From contig WAID01000004.1 of assembly GCA_016584495.1 (NCBI GenBank), positions 3,348,001-3,412,000 on the forward strand: a DNA stretch of 64,000 nucleotides. Reading direction: 5' to 3'. The notes under the pieces were generated by a model, which worked only from the letters and a program-made list of their open reading frames with translations, did no database searches and was not told where the DNA came from. Shown here piece after piece: positions 55,509 to 64,000 of the stretch (its first letter is position 1; the number at the start of each line of letters is the position of its first letter). The DNA is from Celoporthe dispersa. Its lineage: Eukaryota; Ascomycota; Sordariomycetes; Diaporthales; Cryphonectriaceae. The translations under genes and the position numbers were made by a program.

Positions 55509-56703
55509 CTGAGATGAGACTAAGGGGCGGCGCTGAAGGTGCTGGTGAAGCAAGGGGTGGCCGCAACCGGAAGCTGAAGACCAAAGCGCAGCGCACGAGG
55601 TGCTTCAAACTCATCTCTCATCTTCCATCCCTTCGTCTACCTGGCCGCCGCCCCGACGCGCTAGAAAATCAATTAAAAGCAGGACGCGTTCCTCGCGTTA
55701 CTTCATGAATGCGTCCACGTTCCAGTGTCCCGGCTGTTGGTGACAGGTTGGGGATCGCAGACGCGTCTGCAAGCCGTCCCCAGCATTCCAACCGTCTTTT
55801 GCCTCTCAGAATGCCTCAAACATCACGGCCCCGACACAGCGCCAGTGCCAGTCTAGATGCCGATGATCCCTCGAGCAACTCGACCCAGACCTAGCCATCG
55901 GTGTTGCCTGGGCGCGAGGATACTGTCAACCACACCTTGACATCCCTGGCATCTGCCTGCTGTTCTCCTTTGTCCTCCCACTTTCTGTAGACCATAAAGC
56001 TAACGAACTTTGATCTCTGGTCGCCGCTCTAGACCTTCGATCTCGATCTTTTTCTCCCGGGACGAGCCTCCTAACCTAGTCACTCCTTTGTCTTTTCGGT
56101 GCCTTGTTGGCAACACTCCTTTGAGCTCGTTCCTTGTGGTCGGTATAAAGTCATCCGACCAGTACAACAGATCGTCTCGTCGCCCTGATCGTATGAGACG
56201 CTGCCAGTTTCTCCCTCACCCGGGACTCAACCGACCTTCCTTTGTGTCGTCTGCCTGAGGGGTTCTGGTGAGGTGCTAAAACATATCAAAAGCCTTTTTG
56301 TCTTACGGTCGTCGCCCCCTCGTTTGGTCATTTATTCATTTCCTTACTCAACTCCCAACGACGACCAGCTTTTCCAAGATTCGATCTCACAACACAGAGC
56401 ATCTGTTTTTCGTCTCCGCCGCTCCTTTGTCAAACTCAAGCTCGAGATACCCACGGTCATTTCGCCCCATAGCCAGGAGGGTCTCACTCCATTCTTTGTC
56501 GACTGTTTTCGTCCAAACCGCATCCGTTCCAGCTATCCCGCCTAGAGCACAGCCTAGCCTCCCCAGCTACTCACGCATATCAATACCACAGCATTCTTCA
56601 GCCCCTTCTTCCTATCATCCTTTTTCCTTTCTGCTTTCTTCTCCTCTCGTGGGGATCCCTCTATCTCTTAGCAGCAGGTCACCATCACCCAGACTCGTTC
56701 ACG
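55509..56703. other. Pyrimidine-rich promoter and probable long leader of the CRIB gene
   Basis: From about 55980 the plus strand is rich in C and T (for example around 56040-56660), as in long fungal 5' leaders. Several short upstream ATG frames are present (such as 56273-56545), so translational control is possible but unproven. Confidence 0.45.
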
Positions 56704-57556
56704 ATGGCTTGCACATGTGTCGAGAAGCTGCAGTCCCTCTGCCTGCGTCTGAAGGTGGCCTGTCGTCACCGCTGCAGGGTCGGTAAATCGCAGAGGCGAT
56801 CTATCAAGATCGTGAGTGCACATTCATATCCGCTCTGAGAAGAGCTAAGGTAGAAAAAAGCAAGGCAAGCTAATATACCGATCTCTTTACAAGTCCGACC
56901 CGTTCGACTTCAAGCACATCTCAGATGTCCCTGAGGGCCTGAACCAGGATGAGTATGCACGCTCCCCTCCTCCTCGTCCTCTTCCATCCTTCTCTTCACC
57001 TGCACCTCAGCTTCTTCTCAGGAGGCCCACACAGCCTCTGGGGAGACAACTCCCTCCCTTCTCGCTCCCTGTTCAACGCTGTTTGTAACAAACGCTGAGC
57101 AAACTCTCTCTTTCCTCTCAACCGACTACAGACCACAGTCCGTCCGAGACACAAACTTACTCGTAACCCGCAGGATCAACGTCCTCCGCGAGAAGGCCGC
57201 CGCCAGCCGCATGGTAGCCATCGAGGACCAGCCCTCCTCGAGGCCCTGCTCCCCGGAACGGCGATTTTCACCATCTCCACCACCACACGGCGTTCGGCGC
57301 CTTCGGCACCCGGCCCCAGCCCCAGGTCAAGTCCCGCGCTGGCTACCGCGGCCTGGCCTCCTCCTCTGCAGCGAACGCAGGCCGGGGCCTCTCGTACGCG
57401 GCGCTCACTGAGTCCCGCCCTTCGATCACTCGGTCCTTTGCGGCCATCGACGATACCGCCACGGCTGGGTCGCTGTCGCCTACCAGTTCCATCGCCACGA
57501 CCACGACGCTCAACTCGGCGGGGGGGACGGCAGGAGATGAGGGCCTTTCTCTCTAG
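56704..57556 (+). CDS. Small CRIB-motif protein, putative Cdc42/Rac effector (one frame slip)
   Basis: About 182 residues from exons 56704-56811, 56894-56952 and 57174-57556. N-terminus MACTCVEKLQSLCLRLK carries Cys3 and Cys5, candidates for palmitoylation, followed by a basic stretch (RHRCRVGKSQRRSIK) and then ISDPFDFKHISDVPEG, which fits the CRIB consensus I-S-x-P-x-x-F-x-H-x-x-x-V. An intron falls between Ile and Ser of the motif. Afterwards INVLREKAAASRM, then a Ser/Thr/Ala-rich tail ending GGTAGDEGLSL. One extra C in the run 57251-57254 is needed to pass from VAIEDQPSSRP to NGDFHHLHHHTAFGAFG. The plan resembles animal SPEC1/2 and yeast Gic proteins. The second CRIB His is Asp. Role in polarity is inferred. 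Confidence 0.68.
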
Positions 57557-58523
57557 GGGGCTCGCCCGCTCCCTCCTCCTGTCCCCGCTGTTGCCTGAAC
57601 AAAGTTCTGGTTTGGGTGTGGACGCCATTCCTCTTTCTTCTTTTCCTTTGTCATGATATTCCGCACTTCATCACCAGTCGTGGAGCGCTACTGTATGATT
57701 AGCTGCCGAGAGAGCAGCATAATGAGAGCGCTGGATCAACAACATCATGTTTTTTTGAAACCGGACAGGCCGACCATGGTTCAACGCCTCAAGACAGAAA
57801 GGAAAGGGCCAAGAAACAGTTCTTGAAAGGTGTATCATCATCGTTACCATCACCGTCACCGGAGTTTTCACCTATCATTACACCCACAGACACACAAGAT
57901 GAACCATCTACAGTGTGTTCTTTTTCTTATTATTCTTTATTCTATCATTCTTACCATGGGCGCTTTTCTCGGGGGGCAGAGGGACCGACCAACCACCTGA
58001 GGCATCTATCTACTCACACCCTGATACTGGCTATCAGAGGAGAGAGAGAGAGATGGCGAGAAGAGTAGGGAAAGGTACACACACGCCGTGTGACTTTTTG
58101 GGGCGAGACTGGCTGGCTGGCTGGGTTCGCCGCAGTTTTTAGATATCCTTCGGCTTTCATTGTATTATTAGCGTTATTATGAAATCCCATCAGGCCTGGC
58201 CAGGATGGCAGCAGAGCAAGATGCTGGCTGAGAAGGCATCATCGTCCTGTGAGATGAGAACAACCCGAAACAAGACACACAAATATTGATAATGAAATTC
58301 GTCTTCAACGCGATGGACCCTTTCTCTTCTTGGTTGGATTTTTTTTCTTCTTTCCGCGCTGCTCGCCCTCGTTAGGCCTATACATACCACCCGCTAAGTA
58401 GGTAGGCATGTATGTGTACAGGTAAATAACGTAACTTTTGATAATATGCAGACTCATGAGTACCGCCAGAAATTATTCAATCTGAATCAACGTCCCAGGG
58501 AAAGGGACGAGTGAGCGAGCAAT
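57557..58523. other. Convergent spacer between the CRIB gene and erg8
   Basis: Probable 3' UTRs; CATCACC-type and GA-type short repeats near 57840-58060. No gene supported. Confidence 0.5.
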
Positions 58524-59721
58524 TCACGCAAGCCAGCCCTCAAACTCACCCATCTTCTCCGTCCTCACGCCCTCCAGCTCACCCCTCACGCTCAGCAGCT
58601 TGGCCTTGGCCTCCTTCTCCCTCGACCACTCCTCCAGGAACACCTCGACCCTCTTGGCCGTCTCCTCATCATCCCTCACCAGCACCGCAACAGCATCGAA
58701 CCCGCCCGCACCGGGGACCACCCCACCAAACACCCCCTCGACCCCGCCTAGCGCATCGATCAGCTCCGTCTGGCTGTCCGGCTCGATAGGCACGCCGCTC
58801 TCGGCCCCCATCTTCTTCACCAGCTCCCGACTCCTCCCCAGCGCCTGCGGCAGCTCGTCGACCCGCCCTGCGGCTAGCACCCCGGCCAGCTCCTCGTTCC
58901 TGCGCTGCAGCTCCGCCCACAGCGCCTTGGAACCCTCCGGGTCGTTCTCCCGCCACGCGTTGACGGCCTTGACCATGCCGACCGTCTGGCTGCCACACTC
59001 GACGTCTACCATCCTCATGGCCACGCCAGGAGGCAGGGTAACGGCGTCCTTCCTGACCTCCGTGTCCCACGGCGGGCCTGCAACGACCTCGTCCAGCCTG
59101 GTCCCGAAGTGCGGCTCACCGGGGCTCGGCACGCCGTCCAGCACGGCAGGGGAGAAGCGGCGGTACAGGCAGCTCCCGTAGACGGCGGCGGCGACGTCGA
59201 AGCCGCTGCCGATCTTGCCCTGGGCGCGGCAGTGGGCGGTCTGGGCGAGGTTGTGCAGGACGGCGCGGCCGCGGTCCGTGGATAGGTCGAGGCGGGCTGG
59301 CGGCAGGTAGTGGGAGAGCAGGGCGGCGGTCAGGGCGGTCACCAGGGCGGCGGAGGAGCCGAGGCCGGTCTTCTTGGCGAGGTGGAGGGGGGTCTGGAGG
59401 TGGATGAAGCGGGAGCCAGGAGGGGATGCGTACTGCTGCTGCTGCTGCCCTCCTGCGGCAGGGGACGGGGCGGAGTAGTAGGACGAGTCAGCCAGGATGG
59501 TGAGGCGGGCAGGCTGCATGCTGCGGGAGGCGCGCTGGCGGGCGGCGCGAGAGATGTACGTCAGGGCGTAGGAGAGGGTGGTCTCGATGAAAGGGTTGGC
59601 GTTGATTGTGGCCGAGCCGCTGGGAGAATGTATCAGCTTAGTGAGTATCGCTCGCAGGAAAGACGAGTGAGTGCTCAGTCTCCACTCCTGGGCGATTGAA
59701 AGGGTGCATCGTATGTAGGTG

Positions 59722-59757
<36 letters not shown>

Positions 59758-60152
59758 GGGGTTGGTTTGCTGTGAGGCCCATCAAGCGACGACATGAGAC
59801 CAAGTTGCCTTCTGAACAATAGAGGCAATTGATCGACTAGAAAACACCCTCGTGCGTATTAATTGACCCTTATGACTTACACCTGCAGCTGGGTGACCGT
59901 GATGCCACCGTCGTCAGGGGCAAGGTGATAGCCATACCGCCACGTCCCGCCCACGAACTGAGGACTCTCGACCACAATCTCGCTCAGCTGGACGCCCTTG
60001 ATGGTGTCGATGCCCTGGGCCACGACGTTAATGCGGGCGTCGAGGCCAAAAACGAGCCCCGTGTAGTCGCGGTCCGTGACGAGATAGCCGCCGGCGAGGA
60101 GGACCTTGCCTGGGGCGGAGACGGCGGTCGTGGGGTTCTCGGAGGCAATCAT
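58524..60152 (-). CDS. erg8: Phosphomevalonate kinase Erg8
   Basis: 455 residues from exons 60152-59881 and 59619-58524. The 261-nt intron starts GTAAGT at 59880 and ends CCCAG. GHMP-kinase marks: VSAPGKVLLAGGYLV (residues 11-25) near the N-terminus; the glycine-rich phosphate loop KKTGLGSSAALVTALTAALL; QGKIGSGFDVAAAVYGS; C-terminal GVVPGAGGFDAVAVLV. The enzyme converts phosphomevalonate and ATP to diphosphomevalonate in the cytosolic mevalonate pathway to ergosterol and isoprenoids. A Ser/Gln-rich insertion (GGQQQQQYASPPG) precedes the phosphate loop. The intron contains a long (AG)n microsatellite. Confidence 0.95.
59725..59755 (+). repeat. (AG)n microsatellite in the erg8 intron
   Basis: About 15 AG units, nearly perfect; on the coding strand a CT tract inside the intron, not directly beside the acceptor. 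Confidence 0.95.
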
Positions 60153-60860
60153 CCTGCGCGCTGCGTGGCTGTGAGATGGAACAACAGAAGCTTAGGACTT
60201 GATGACCTTGAGTGCGTCGAGATGTATGCAGCGCACCAGCCAGTGGACTCAGGGAGTCTGTGACGTGGGGAAGAATCGGTGGATCATCTGGCGAGAGTGG
60301 ATTCTCGAAAAGGGAGGCAAGAGACAACCTTCTCCACCAGGATTCGAACCGATCGAGTCCTGTGGGGTAGAAAAATAAGAGAGGAGGTGGAACAGCCACG
60401 ATGCCTTCAATGACGACAGTCTAGATGATTCTCAAGAGCTTAGAGACCAGGACGATCTGAAGACTGGCATGGGGAAGGAGGGGTGATGATCCTCAGGCAC
60501 AAGGCGTTGAGTGAGGCTGTTGGAGGGGTTCCCAAGGCTCGCTCGAATGCGGGGCACGGCCAAGCTCCATTCTCGACCGTGATTGGCGGGGAGGTGCTGG
60601 AGCTCCCCAGTCTCAAGGTTGTCCCTCGTTGACCTCGAAAGGTATCCCTCTGGACCACAGGACTGAAGTGCTTTCGCCAGGGACAAAAAAGGTCATGAGA
60701 TGTATCAGACATGCAGAGTTTGGACAGGCTGTAGTTTTAGTTTTGAGTGTACTACCTGGCGGGTAGGCAGTGTAACAACCGCCATGATATGAAGTACCAT
60801 GCCTCTTTCGCAAGTGATTGCCCTGCCATTGAGACGCCCAAAAAAAAAAAAAAGGAAAAA

Positions 60861-60891
<31 letters not shown>

Positions 60892-63228
60892 AAAAGGGAT
60901 ATCCTGAATGGATATCGCATACGGTCCGAAACAAAATTGTTGTGCACGATGAAAAGGCATGAGAGTTTCAGGCTGAAGGCTTGTGCAGAAGTGCAGGCGA
61001 GACACCACAGCCTGTTCACATTCTGCCATGCATGATCCGAAAAGGCACAGTCAAACGGAGATGATCTGATAAGATCAGGATGGAGCACACTCCCTCGGGA
61101 CCGAAAGCAGCTTGCTTCGGGTCCATATCAGCGGATCTCGAAGGGGATCGGATCTCTTGTTGAGATCTAGCCTGGGGTTCTCGCAAGACGACCAAGGACC
61201 TCCGGACATACTGCTCGGGCTCGGGCTCGGGGACGGCCTGTCCAGGAGGCGCTCGGGTCAGCCGGGCAGACTTTAACGCCGGGTCTGTCCGCCTACTATC
61301 CCATCCCTCTCGGAGCCTCAGGCTCCAGGGGCGAGAAATTGTCGTTGCATAGCCCATGTGACTCTGCGGATTCCTGGGTGATCAGTGATCGACCATCCTG
61401 CATGAATGCGTGGATTCTGGTGCTGGTGATCGGCAGTCCCTTTGACCTCACTATACCACCGACGACAACACGGCCTCCCTGGAGTCCCTCTGCGGTATTA
61501 TTATTGCAGGTAATGGCTGTTCATCCTGTGCCCACTGCGGCAGCCATCTCGAAAATGCCGAGTCTCCACACCAACCACCACCTTGCTTGTCCCCAGGAAG
61601 CACTCCAGTGACAGGCGGGCTCGGTGCCCTCTGCAGCCCTCTCCTGGCTTCCGGCTTCTCCCACGCCCTGTGGCAGGAGGGCCAATCGGAGCGCAGCCAT
61701 CTCTTGTCGACGCTCTCTGGCCCGCGCCAGAGCCCTGGGAACGACAAGCCCCCCACACACCCAGGGCGACCCATGCTCCTAGATGAGATTTTATGCCGGC
61801 TTCTTTTCTTCGCTTCAGGAGCCAAAGCCCGGGGAAGACGCGCTAACGGTGCGCTGAGCCCATCCGAGGCTTCCGCTGAGTGCCTGTCTGCCCCGGATTT
61901 CGTGCAGCCAAGGCCTGGCAGGGTAGATTGCAGTCGTCATCTCTTTCTCATCCTCTGGAACCTGGTGTGGCAGCCTTGTCATGGTCCTGAGGCCACCGTT
62001 TCCTGATCAGTCCGTCTAGGCATCGCTTAGGGGAGGCGCAGGCTGCGTCACAGATAATATACCGGTGCGACGGTTTGCGCTTGTGCTGGTGGGCCGTCGC
62101 AGGGACGGGGATCGTCCTTGGGCGAGTTCACGACGACAGCTCCCCTAGCATGTACAGCCATGCGCGGGATGCACTCGATGAGCGGTTTGTCAGCTCGCCG
62201 TGCTGCCCCATAGCTGGACGGGTAGGGAAAATTTGACACCACGATATCCACATGACTAGCGATGCAGAATAGAAGCGACGGCGATGGATGAGAATAGAAT
62301 CTCGTCGACCTGACACCGCTAGCAGGATTCTTGAGTCTTGACAGCCCGTTGCTATCAATTTATATGGCATACGAGATGTGACTAGGATGGAAACAGATCA
62401 AGAGAAATTTCTTGCCTGCTGGGGAATTGAATCCCTCCGAGGTTCCTTCCCACTTCCTGTGTTTTACAGCAGAGCAGCATCCCGTTCCAAAAGGCCCCGG
62501 TTCGTTCAGGGCCCTAAACGGGTTTCCTGGCCTGTAGAGGCCCCCTAGGCCGGCTGACGTTATAGCGCCTCAGTAGTTGCCTCCCCCAATCTTTTCCTTC
62601 CCGGTATTTCACGCAGAGCCAATTAGATGCCCTGCTCTGGCCCGAGAAGCCCCCGCTGTTTGGAATAGTGCAGCAAGCAAAGCCCGCTGGAGTTCGGTCC
62701 TACACGTCCGCCGTAACACTGCCAGTCCACCCCCAAGACCCAAGGCGTAGGCAGGCCCCAGCAGGATCCGTGAACTCCCTCCGTCGCACCCCCCCGCTCC
62801 CTCTCCCGAATCGCAAAATCAATATCAACTCCAAATTTCTCTGCCACACTCTTCCCCCCTTCCACCCTTCCCACCACTTCCTCCTCCCACCTAATTTTTG
62901 TTTTTTCCTTCCTTTCCCAGGGACATTTACTTACTTCACCTTGAATCGCGCGTTTGTTTGACGGCTTCACTGTCGTCAAATGAACCTGCAATTGCGCATT
63001 CCCCTTTCTTTACGTGTAAGTTGACTCATCTCTCTGTTCGATGACGCTCTGTGTTCGCCTCGGCCCCGAGAAAAAGTTGCACGCCCTGCCCTCAGAGCCT
63101 TGACGTGCTTTTGCGCCGCAGCTTGCTCCCCATGAATCTCCCTCAGCACTTTCAGATCCGGACAGTTCGTGTTGCTGACTTGAGAAATGCTATTTCTACA
63201 GTACTCCCCACCGAAAGGCTTCAGCTAA
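60153..63228. other. 3 kb divergent spacer between erg8 and the PPR gene
   Basis: Contains an A13 run with a (AAG)n repeat (60840-60893). The longest frames (61587-62006, 139 codons, and frames overlapping it on the other strand) show no family features. A B-box-like GGTTCGAATCC on the minus strand near 60338-60348 is not part of a foldable tRNA. Confidence 0.5.
60840..60893 (+). repeat. A run and (AAG)n trinucleotide repeat
   Basis: A run at 60840-60852 followed by GGAAAAAT and about ten AAG units from 60861. Confidence 0.92.
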
Positions 63229-64000
63229 ATGCCTGGGTCCATCTATAACAACCTATACGCGAGCTTTATCCGTTCTGGATTCACAAAATCCTTCACCCAC
63301 GGCTACGCACAATCCGTCGTAGCTGCTACACACCCTCATGTTCTAAACTCCCAGAGCCGGCCGTCCTTTGCGGCCCGGAAGCGCCAGACAAACAGCCGCC
63401 TCAGCCGCCTCCAGCAGTTCCAGAGCGCGTTCCACACCAGCTCCCACCAGTCGGCCGGTCTCCCCGTCGAGCACCGCCATGAGAAGCTCAGCACCAACCA
63501 TGGAGGCCTAGACGCCTACTTCGAGACCCTACAGAAGAAGGAGGCCGCAGAGAAGGGCGAGGAGGGTGAGGAGGGTGAGAGGACTGGGTCCAGTTCCAGT
63601 TCCCCAACCGCATCGAGTGGAAGCCATCTCCGGCTGCCATCCTGCTGGGGCCGGATGGGAAAGCACTCGAGACCGCTGACGAGGCGGCCCAGGATGGCGT
63701 TAGCGAGCCTGGTCTCCTCTCTGAGGACCAACAGGCAGCCCTTGCCCAGGTCGACGCAGCTCTCGAGAAGGAACTCGACGCCGCCAGCGATGTGGACCTG
63801 GTGCGGGGGGCCGAGGCGCAGGAGGCATCGCTGGCAGGCGTACCAACACAGCTCGCCGAGACGCTCAGCGCGCCCGCCACGCCTGTATCACGGGCACGAA
63901 CGCCTGCAAGCGTGGCCCGATCCGCCACCCCGCCGGTCGACCCCCAGGCACAGAGCTATGCCGACCACCTCACGAAGCTCTCCGAGACGGGGCGCTATGC
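63229..64000 (+). CDS. Mitochondrial PPR-type protein (5' part, one frame slip)
   Basis: The window ends inside this gene. From the ATG at 63229 the first 60 residues are rich in Arg, Ser and Thr with few acids (MPGSIYNNLYASFIRSGFTK, later FAARKRQTNSRLSRLQ), a likely mitochondrial presequence. Then GLDAYFETLQKKEAAEKG, EEDWVQFQFPNRIEWKPSP, an Ala/Glu-rich segment and YADHLTKLSETGRYA at the edge. This order is like the fungal pentatricopeptide proteins acting in mitochondrial RNA processing or translation, where the last piece begins the PPR array; the PPR repeats themselves lie outside the window. One base is missing at about 63577-63579, where EEGEEGE passes into EDWVQFQF. Confidence 0.65.
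   Translation, partial: MPGSIYNNLYASFIRSGFTKSFTHGYAQSVVAATHPHVLNSQSRPSFAARKRQTNSRLSRLQQFQSAFHTSSHQSAGLPVEHRHEKLSTNHGGLDAYFETLQKKEAAEKGEEGEEGERTGSSSSSPTASSGSHLRLPSCWGRMGKHSRPLTRRPRMALASLVSSLRTNRQPLPRSTQLSRRNSTPPAMWTWCGGPRRRRHRWQAYQHSSPRRSARPPRLYHGHERLQAWPDPPPRRSTPRHRAMPTTSRSSPRRGAM

Noticed and set aside
60336..60352. tRNA gene candidate (GGTTCGAATCC, minus strand)
   Set aside because: B-box core only; the T stem mismatches at the third pair and no A box lies upstream.

Overview
The window is nuclear DNA from a filamentous ascomycete (Pezizomycotina, most likely Sordariomycetes; the placement is inferred). The grounds are genes with several short introns (about 45-260 nt, GT...AG), roughly 2.7 kb per gene, long leaders and AT-rich spacers, and protein families typical of mould genomes: GH43 and GH131 wall enzymes, a secreted RNase of the T1/N1 family, an RHG acid phosphatase, a GMC flavodehydrogenase and an Mtr-like amino-acid permease. 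I see no virus, intact transposon, CRISPR array or convincing tRNA.

Layout. 1-1217 (-): 5' part of a Yvc1/TRP vacuolar cation channel. 3.7-5.0 kb (+): TauD-type dioxygenase. 7.3-9.6 kb (+): lectin-like single-pass membrane protein. 10.5-11.5 kb (+): GH131 glucanase. 11.8-17.6 kb: housekeeping block of cwf19 (-), gpn1 (+), rpb12 (-) and a HIT protein (+). 18.3-19.5 kb (+): GH43 arabinanase. 19.8-20.9 kb (-): aldo/keto reductase. 22.95-23.4 kb (-): RNase T1/N1. 25 kb (-): possible orphan ORF. 27.6-29.1 kb (-): Mtr-like permease. 32.5-34.9 kb (-): brf1. 37.1-38.9 kb (+): CDH-type flavodehydrogenase. 39.1-40.1 kb (-): class III sirtuin. 41.1-41.8 kb (-): F-box protein. 43.9-45.1 kb (+): relic of a copper P1B-ATPase. 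46.4-48.3 kb (+): histidine acid phosphatase. 49.0-55.5 kb: nmd3 (+), chromodomain protein (-), esf2 (-) and aldehyde dehydrogenase (+). 56.7-57.6 kb (+): small CRIB-motif protein. 58.5-60.2 kb (-): erg8. 63.2 kb to the end (+): 5' part of a mitochondrial PPR-type protein.

How the genes fit together. Core functions are splicing (Cwf19), RNA polymerase assembly and composition (Gpn1, Rpb12, Brf1), ribosome synthesis and export (Esf2, Nmd3) and ergosterol precursors (Erg8). These are interleaved with secreted or nutrient-scavenging enzymes (GH43, GH131, GMC, RNase, phosphatase, TauD, Mtr), which suggests a plant-litter or plant-associated lifestyle. No biosynthetic gene cluster is visible.

Caution on sequence quality. 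About eleven single-base disruptions fall in ten otherwise well-conserved genes, mostly at short homopolymers, and include essential nmd3. I read these as consensus errors and annotate the genes as intact with a marked frame slip. Only the copper ATPase looks like a true pseudogene. The most interesting biology is the compact CRIB protein (56.7 kb), the ambiguous end of the lectin-like protein (8.65-8.81 kb), the chromodomain protein with an unrecognised N-terminal region (51-52 kb) and the ATPase relic.
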